Positions 1 through 9,300 of a stretch of DNA of 12,565 nt are shown here, in pieces. The number at the start of each line of letters is the position of its first letter. The stretch's first letter is position 1. The notes beneath the pieces are model-generated. The model was not told where the DNA came from, ran no database searches, and saw only the letters and a program-made list of their open reading frames with translations. The translations under genes were made by a program, and so were the position numbers. Source of the DNA: G039029935 sp039029935 (lineage in GTDB: Bacteria; Chloroflexota; Anaerolineae; Caldilineales; Caldilineaceae); the NCBI GenBank assembly GCA_039029935.1, contig JBCCFC010000263.1:1-12565 (forward strand). Reading direction: 5' to 3'.

Positions 1-339
1 GACCAAAAAGAAATCGAGCGGCCAAGATGGGTGGGATATGTCTATGCATACTGGAACAACCCAAGTGTGATAGTCTGGTGGATGTTGGCGAAAGGGGTTA
101 ATTGGCTGGTAGAAATCTCGCAAAAGCCGATAGAAAATCAGATAGAAAGGCTGTCAGGCCAAGCACCTCATCTGCTCAATACAAGTTGGGAAAAGCCAGT
201 GTCAGAGGGCGTAGTTGTGTATTTTATTCATTTCGGCTTCTATGGCTGGCTTTCGTTCCTAGCCAATATAAGCCTTAGTATCAGGGAAATTCATGGACAG
301 TTCAAAGACAAACAGACAACAGACAAACCTATCCTTTGA
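1..339 (+). CDS. Partial unrecognised membrane-like protein (C-terminal end, 5' end outside window)
   Basis: The frame is open from base 1 to the TGA at 337-339 and codes for 112 residues. A GTG at 31 is the first start codon inside the window, but the frame continues upstream of it to the edge (DQKEIERPRW...), so this is probably the tail of a longer protein. It is rich in Trp, Tyr and hydrophobic residues, with two likely membrane-associated stretches, around VGYVYAYWNNPSVIVWWML and VVVYFIHFGFYGWLSFL. The tail is charged (FKDKQTTDK). I do not recognise a family. The last 47 nt overlap the start of the megasynthase in another frame, which would allow translational coupling if both are real. 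The other two forward frames close early in this stretch. It could also be a chance open frame. Confidence 0.4.
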   Translation, partial: DQKEIERPRWVGYVYAYWNNPSVIVWWMLAKGVNWLVEISQKPIENQIERLSGQAPHLLNTSWEKPVSEGVVVYFIHFGFYGWLSFLANISLSIREIHGQFKDKQTTDKPIL

Positions 340-3300
340 ACAGGAGCGCATGTGGCTGCTCGATCAGATTGCGCCGGGTAACCCGGCCAACAATATTCGC
401 AGCGCGCTGATGATCACGGGGACGCTCGATGCATCATTGCTGGTGCAGAGCATCAACCATCTCATCGAGCGGCATGAAATCCTGCGCACCCATTTTGCCC
501 AACTAGCCGACTCCGCACTAGGGGAGCCTAACCAAGTCATCAACGACCCATTCCCTGTGACCCTACCCATTACCGACCTGCGTGGATTACCCGCCGATGG
601 GCGTGACGCTGCTGCCCAACGGATGGCAACTGACTTTGTGATGCAGCCCTTTGACTTGGCAACGGCTCCACTCTGGCGCGCCCAACTCCTGCGTCTGGCC
701 GAAGACCGCCATCTCTTTGTGCTGTGTATACACCACATCATCTGTGACGGTGACTGGTCGCTGGGCATCTTCTTCCGCGAGATGATTCTGCTCCATGAAG
801 CCTATCGTGCCGATGAACAGGTCAACCTGCCGCCACTGTCCATGACCTATCGAGAGTTTACGCAACAACAAACCGAACACTTCACTGACGAGGTACTGGC
901 TCCGCATCTGGCCTATTGGCAGCAACAGTTGAGCGGTGCGCAGGAGGTGCTGCAACTGCCCATCGACCGCCCACGCCCGACCATGCAAAGCTATCATGGT
1001 AGCAGCCAGACGATGATGCTCTCACCTGAACAGGTGGCGGCATTGCGACAGTTGAGCCTACAAGCTGATGTGCCTTTCTTTGAGACGCTGTTAGCAACGG
1101 TCAAAACACTGCTCTACCGTTATACCCAACAGACACAGATTGCAGTTGGCTCGCCCACTTCAGGACGATTGGCGCACTACGGTCATGATGTAGATGGGCT
1201 GCTCGGCTACTTTGGCAACCCCGTTGTCCTGCGCACCGAACTCAACGGCGACCTCACCTTCATGGACCTGCTCGCCTGCGTCCACACCGTGACAACCGAG
1301 GCCGAGACCCATCAGCCCTATCCCTTCCAAAAGCTTGTACAACAACTCAACCTTGACCGTGATCTCAGCACAACGCCTCTCTTTCAAGTCCTGCTATTCA
1401 TGCGCAACGCCGCCCCGCGCACATGGAGCCAGTGCATGATGTCTCCTCAACGTATCGGTGGTCTAACCATCGAGGCCCACGATGTCCATAGCCTTGCCGT
1501 CCCCTATGAGCTATTCCTCTCGCTACAGGAAACCCGTAACGGTCTACTGTGGACATGGGAATACAACACCGATCTCTTTGACGCCACCACCGTCCAACGC
1601 ATGATGGCACACTGCCAAACCCTGCTCAACGCCATCATCACCAACCCTCACCAACCCATCGGCCACCTCCCAATGCTCACCCAATCCGAACGCCAACAAC
1701 TCCTCATTGACTACAACAAGACCCACTCAACCTACCCCCAGCACCCCATCCACCACCTATTTGAATCCCAAGTCAAAAAGACGCCTAATGAAATAGCTGT
1801 TTTATTTGACTCACCCCCACACCCTCACACCCCCACACCCTCACACCGTCACACCCTCTCCTACAACCAGCTCAACACCCGCGCCAACCAACTATCCCAC
1901 CATCTCCAAAAACAGGGCATCGGTCCTGACACCTTTGTCGGTATCTGCGTCGAACGCTCATCGGAGATGATTGTCGGGCTGCTCGGTATTCTCAAGGCAG
2001 GGGGAGCCTATGTCCCGTTGGATGCAGACTATCCCGTCGAGCGGCTGACCTACATGCTGGCGGATTCAGGCACCAAAGTGCTGCTGACCACCGAGACACA
2101 ACTGGCCGCTGTACCGGATTTTGCTAAGGCTGCACAACAATGTCAGGTCATCTGTCTTGACAGCGCATGGCCGCAGATTGCACAGGAATCCACCGAGAAC
2201 CCAACCAGCACAGCCACCATCGACAACCTCATCTATGCCATCTACACCTCTGGCTCGACCGGGCAATCCAAGGGTGCGGCACTGCCGCATCGTGTGCTGA
2301 CCAATTTGGTGACGTGGCATCAACAACATCGGCTTGTCGGTTTGGGTGTGCGCATGCTCCAAGTCTCGCCCATCAGCTTTGATCTCTCGGCACACGAAAT
2401 TTTTGCCACACTCTGCACAGGTGGCACACTTGTCTTGGTCAGCGATGCCGTGCGCCGTAATCCGCTGGCCCTGCTGGATCACATCCGTACTCATGCAGTA
2501 GAAAAACTCTATCTGCCCTTTATCGCACTGCAACAGCTAGCCGAAGCTGCGGTTATAGAGGGGATGCCAACGGCTTTACGTGAGATGATTACAGCGGGTG
2601 AGCAGCTTCAGATGACACCCACGCTCACGACATTTTTTGCACAGACAGGAGCGACACTGCACAATCACTATGGTGGCAGCGAGATTCAGGATGTGACCGC
2701 ATTGACGCTGATAGGCGATGCACACACGTGGCCTGTACTGCCGTCGATTGGTCAACCCATTCACAATGTTCAAAGCTACATCCTCGACCCGATGGGGCAA
2801 CCCGTGCCGCTTGGCATTGCGGGTGAGCTTTACATTGGCGGCGATGCACTGGCGCAGGGCTATCTCAACCGTCCCGACCTCAACAAAGAACGCTTTATTG
2901 CCAACCCCTTTGGCAAGGGACGACTCTATCGTACCCATGATCTAGCAAGATATATCATGGATGCTGCGGATGAAATTCAGATCGAGCATCTGGGACGCAT
3001 CGACAATTTGGTCAAGATTCGTGGCTTCCGTGTCGAATTGGGCGAGATTGAAACGACACTGATGCAACATGAGGCTGTGCGTGAATGTGTAGTCATGCCC
3101 CACGACAATCCCGATAATCCGAAGCAGTTGGTGGCCTATGTGGTGGCACAGTTACCTGTTGAGAGCCATGCACTGCTTGATCATCTGCGCACCCACCTAC
3201 CAGACTACATGATCCCGGCCCAGTTGATGCAACTGGATGCCATGCCGTTGACGCCCACGGGCAAAGTCAATCGTCGTGCTCTGCCTGCGCCAACGCAAGT

Positions 3301-6300
3301 ACAGGCTCAACCCGCATCTCGTGAACCCGAATCTACAGGAAGCGATATTGAGACACAGCTAGTTGACCTCTGGGGAGACCTGCTACACCTTGAGCATGTA
3401 GGCGTGGATGACACCTTCTTTGACATGGGCGGCAACTCGCTACTGCTCATACAGGCACATAAACGGCTGGCCGAGCATTTTGGCGTGAAACTGTCACCTG
3501 TCACGCTCTTTCAATACCCCAGCGTCCGCACCTTGGCACAGCATCTCAAAACGCTGATGCATACACCGGAGCCAGAGACCAAGGTTGTAGAGAGTACGCC
3601 AAAACAGATATTGCCAGAAAGTTCTGCCAGCACCGACATCGCGATCATTGGCATGGCCTGTCGCTTCCCCGACGCCAACAACGTCGATGAATTTTGGCAG
3701 AATCTCAGCGCAGGGGTTGAGTCAATCTCGTTCTTTACTGACAACGAAATTGAACTGGATGACCCCGATTTGCTGACCCAGGACAACTACATCAAAGCAG
3801 GGTCAGTTCTGCGCGATATCGACCACTTTGACGCGGGCTTCTTTGGCTACAGCGCGCGTGAGGCCGAGGTCACAGACCCGCAGCAACGGCTCCTGCTGGA
3901 ATGTGCATGGGAGGCATTTGAACAGGCGGGATACAACCCTGAAATCTATGACGGCGAGGTCGGCGTCTACACAGGGTCGGGACTCAGCACCTATCTCATT
4001 AACAACGTTGCACCCCATCTGGGCTTCTCGCCCCATCGTCCATTCTTGGAGGCCGACGCCTTTCAAGCCAAGATGAGCAACGACCGCAACTACTACCCGA
4101 CACGTATCTCCTACAAACTGAACTTGACCGGACCAAGCCTCAACGTGCAGACAGCCTGCTCGACATCGCTGGTCTCTGTGCATCTAGCCTGTCAAGCCCT
4201 GCGCAACGGTGACTGCGACATGGCATTGGCGGGTGGCTCGGCGGTGGTTGTACCCCACAAGGTCGGCTACCCTCATCACGAAGGCATGATTCACTCACCC
4301 GACGGTCACACACGTACTTTTGACGCCGCCGCCCAAGGGACACTCTTTGGCAACGGAGCGGGCATGGTTGTCCTCAAACGGCTGGACCAAGCGTGGGAAG
4401 ATGGCGACCATGTGATTGCCATCGTCAAGGGGTCAGCCATGAACAACGACGGTGCGGTCAAGGTCGGCTACACCGCCCCCAGTGTCGAGGGGCAAGCCAC
4501 CGTCATCCGCAAGGCACTCGCCACTGCCAACGTCGATGCCAGCACCATCGGCTATATCGAGGCACACGGCACGGCCACCGCACTTGGTGATCCCATCGAA
4601 GTGGCCGCGTTGACCCAAGCCTTTGAGCGCAGTAGCCAAGCGACCTTGTCACCTGAACAGTGTGCCATCGGCTCGGTCAAAACCAACATTGGTCATCTCG
4701 ATGAGGCAGCGGGCATCGCCAGTTTCATCAAGACCGCGCTGACCCTGCATCACGGCCAGATTCCACCCAATCTCCATTTTGAGCAACCCAACCCACAGAT
4801 CGATTTTGCCAACAGCCCCTTCTATGTCAGCACATCGCTGTATGAGTGGCCGCGTAATGTCAGCGAGTCACCACGTCGTGCAGGGGTTAGCTCGTTTGGC
4901 ATGGGGGGGACGAATTGTCATGTGGTAATGGAGGAGAGGGGGAGACGGGGAGATGGGGAGATGGGGAGATGGGGGGATGGGGAGCGAACCTCGCATCTGT
5001 TTACTTTTTCGGCGCAGAGTATTGAGGCGCTGAGTGATTTGGCACAGCGGTATGTGGATTATTTGTCTGGGTACCCAGCGGTATCGTTGGCGGATATTTG
5101 TTTTACCGCAAATGTGGGGCGCAAGCATTTTGACGTTCGACAGGCGATTGTTGCCACGTCCTGTGCTGATTTGCAGACACAGCTAGAGGCGTTGGTCAGC
5201 AATGAAATGGATGCCCAGCCCATTGACCCACAGCCAAGCAAAGTGGCCTTCCTCTTCACAGGTCAAGGCTCCCAATATGTCGGCATGGCTCAACAACTCT
5301 ACCAAACTCACCCCACCTTCCGCCAGACTATTGACCATTGTGACGAACTACTAACCCCTCACCTCAGCTTACCCTTATTGAAAGTATTGTTCAATTCAGG
5401 CGATGAGCTACACTATCACACTATCACACCATCACACCCCCACACCCCCACACTATCACAGACTCAATACACCCAACCCGCCCTCTTCGCCATCGAATAC
5501 GCGCTCGCCCAACTCTGGCGTTCTTGGCGCATTGAGCCGGATGTGGTGATGGGGCATAGCGTGGGCGAGTATGTGGCCGCCTGTCTGGCCGGGGTCTTTA
5601 GCCTAGAAGATGGTCTCAAGTTGATTGCGGCACGGGGGCGACTCATGCAGGCATTGCCTGAAGATGGTGCAATGATGGCAGTCCGTGCGGACGAGGCGGA
5701 TGTTGCACCGCTGCTGGCGCTCTATGCCGACAAGGTAGCAGTGGCGGCAGTCAATGGGCCACAGGCGACGGTGCTGTCGGGTGACAAGGAGGCTATCGCT
5801 ACCATTGACGAGGCACTGAAAGCCAAGGGCATCAAGACGACCAAGTTGGCAGTATCTCATGCGTTCCACTCACCGTTGATGGAACCGATGCTGGATGACT
5901 TTGCCAAGGTTGCGCACGCAATCGACTATACGCCACCCCAACGGACAGTCATTTCCAACGTCACAGGACGTGAAATCACCAGCGACATCGCCATCGCCGA
6001 CTACTGGGTCAACCACGTGCGCCAACCTGTGCGCTTTGCCGATGGCGTCAAGACCCTACACGATATGGGCATTTCCACACTCATCGAAATTGGTCCCAAA
6101 CCAACTTTATTGGGCATGGCCGGACGCATCTATGAAGACCTTCCCCCCGTCTCCCCATCTCCCCATCTTCCTCTCATGCTCCCAAGTCTACGTCCCAAAC
6201 AGGACGATTTGCGGCAGCTATTGCAAAGCCTTGGCGAACTCTACCAGCGGGGAGCGGCTGTCGATTGGGTCAGCTTTAATCAGCCCTACACCCATCGCCG

Positions 6301-9300
6301 TGTACCGCTGCCAACCTATCCCTTCCAGCGAAAACGCTATTGGGTCGAGGCAGATAAAACGGCTTGGGTGCAGGATTCTGCTGTCAAAGATGACGAGTCG
6401 ATGCTCTATCAGGTTGCGTGGCAACCTCAACCATGTTATGGATTGAGACCAGATTATCTGTCATGGACAACGCTGATTCACGATCAGCTAACAACATGGT
6501 TGACAGAACTGAGCCAAACCGATGCGATGCACATGTACAGCGAATCGTTGGCACAGCTTGAATCGTTGACCGTCGCCTACATCCTGACCACCTTCCGTGA
6601 GATGGGTTGGGTACTGCAAATTGGGGAACGTTTTACAGCAACGCAAAAGGCTGCGGAGTTGGATGTGGTTGACCTGCATCTGCCATTGTTTACACGATTC
6701 TTGGCAATCTTGGCTGAAGAGGGCATTTTGCGGTCAGAGGGTGCGCAGTGGGTGGTGCAGTCAACGCCCGTGATACTGGATGTGCAGTCGCTGGTCGATT
6801 CGTTGGCCCATCTCAATGCACCCGCTGAGACGACGTTGCTGACACGTTGTGGAGAGGGCATGGTATCAGCGTTGCGCGGAGAATGTGACCCCGTGCAGTT
6901 GCTCTTCCCTGGTGGCGACACCAGCACGATGGCGCAGATTTACCGCGATTCACCTGTCCTCAAGGCGACCAATACACTGGTACAAGAGGCCGTACAGACC
7001 GCACTCGCGGCATTACCTGCTGGACGGGGTGTACGCATTCTGGAAATTGGCGCAGGCACAGGCGGCACAGCTTCACACCTGCTGCCCCATCTGTCACCCA
7101 CGCAGACCGAGTATGTCTACACTGACATCAGTGCCTTTTTCATTGCCAAGGCCGAGGAGAATTTTGCCGAGTATTCATTTGTGCGCTACGAGGTGCTGGA
7201 CATCGAGCAAGACCCGCTGGCACAGGGCTTTGACGCACATTCATTTGACCTGATTGTGGCGGCGGATGTGCTACACGCCACACGGGACATGCACGAGACC
7301 ATGACCCACGTCCGTCAACTGCTTGCACCTGACGGCCTGTTGGTGTTGATGGAAGACACCGCCCCGCTCTACTGGATTGACCTCACCTTTGGGTTGACTG
7401 AAGGCTGGTGGCGGTTTACCGACCGTGGCCTACGCCCAGACCACCCGCTACTCTCGGCTGACACGTGGCGCACTTTGCTAGCCGACACGGGTTTTGGCGA
7501 TGTACAGATCACCTCGACAGGTGACATTGCTGATGCCAAACTGCCCCATGAAGCCGTTATTGTCGCTTGTGCGGATGATGCAGCAGTGACAACCAAGACC
7601 GCACACTGGCTCATACTGGCCGACCAAGAGCAGGGTGTGGGGATGGAGATTGCCACACATTTACGGGAGCAGGACCAACAGTACACCCTTGCAATCAGGG
7701 GTAAGGCATTCAGGGAACATGCGGATGGCTACACACTCAACCCGGCCAACCCCGACGACTTTGACCGCCTCTTGGCAACTTTGCCAGCAGTGGATCGGGT
7801 TGTCCATTGTTGGGGCATGGACACGCAGCCTCATGACATCGCCAATACAACTCTCGATAGCTGTGGCAGCGCACTCCATCTGGTCCAATCATTGCTTGCG
7901 CATGAGGAGCGTCACCTATCGCCGCAACTCTGGCTGGTGACAGCAGGGGCGCAAGCGGTTAAGGGCATAGGTGATGTGCAGCAACCGCTGTCATCCTCGC
8001 TCTGGGGTGTGGGCAAGATTATTGCGCTTGAACATCCAGAGTTGCACTGTGTCTGTGTCGACTTGGATGCAGAGGGGCCAATGGAGACGGCGCAGGCACT
8101 TGTGCAGGAGATGTTGGCGACAGATGGGCAGACCGATGAAGACCAACTGGCATTTCGTGGGGAGCATCGCTACATCGCTCGGCTGACCGAGGGACCGTTG
8201 GCGCAATCCAATGATGCGGCTTTGGCTGTTGCGGATGGCACATATCTCATCACAGGCGGTTTGGGTGGCTTAGGGCTGCTGGTGGCCGACTTCCTTGTGA
8301 ACGAGGGCGCACGCCAAGTGGTGCTGTTGGGACGCAGCGCACCTTCTGCCGAGGCACAAACAAAGATAGATGCACTAGAAGCCAAGGGCGCAACAGTGAC
8401 GGTGACGTCCTGCGATGCCTCTGACCGGACGCAGTTGGCTGCTGTACTGGCACAGATTGATGCTACGTTGCCACCACTGCGAGGCGTGGTCCACGCAGCA
8501 GGTGTCCTCGATGACGGCACAATTCGCCAGCAGCAATGGTCACGTTTTGAGACGGTGATGGCCCCCAAAGCCTATGGTGCGTGGTATCTGCACGAGCTGA
8601 CCCAACAGCATACACTCGACTTTTTTGTCCTCTTCTCGTCTAGCTCGGCTCTACTGGGGACAGCGGGACAGGCCAACCATGTGGCGGCCAACACTTTTCT
8701 CGATGCGCTGGCTTCCTATCGACGAGGGTTGGGGCAACATGGACTTGCCATCAACTGGGGGGCGTGGGCCGAGGTCGGCGCAACCGCGCGTATGGGCGTG
8801 TTGGATCATCTGCTGGAACGTGGTGAAGGCAGCATCGCACCCACCAAGGGCATCGACTACATGGCGCAACTGCTGCATACACAGGCCACACACATGGCTG
8901 TCATGCCAGTGGACTGGTCACTCTTTCTCGCCAAACGGCTGACGACATCGACCTTCTTTGCGCAGTTTATGGAAGCGGTAAACGGGCAGGACAATCAATC
9001 GGCAGATCAACAGGCAGGCCAATCCACAACACAGACCATGCGTGAACAGTTGGATGCCGCCAGCGATGATGAACGCCCGTTACTCTTGACCAAACATGTG
9101 ACCTCGGTTGCCATTCAAGTACTGGGTTGGCACTCGACCGAGCCGCTCGATACATCGCTGGGCTTCTTTGACTTGGGCATGGATTCACTCACGTCGATTG
9201 AACTGCGCAATCGGCTCAACCGCAGCCTGTCACACCGTTTACCTGTCACGCTGGCCTTTGACTATCCAACCGTTGATGGATTGGTTGACTATTTGGTGCA

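Noticed and set aside
4939..4986. CRISPR-like array suggested by regular repeats
   Set aside because: The units are 8 bp with no spacers and lie inside a coding frame. They are simple tandem repeats.
5895..6446. 183-codon open frame on + strand inside the AT and post-AT region
   Set aside because: It is an alternative frame of clearly coding AT sequence whose true frame carries HAFH and LPTYPFQRKRYW; its translation resembles no family.
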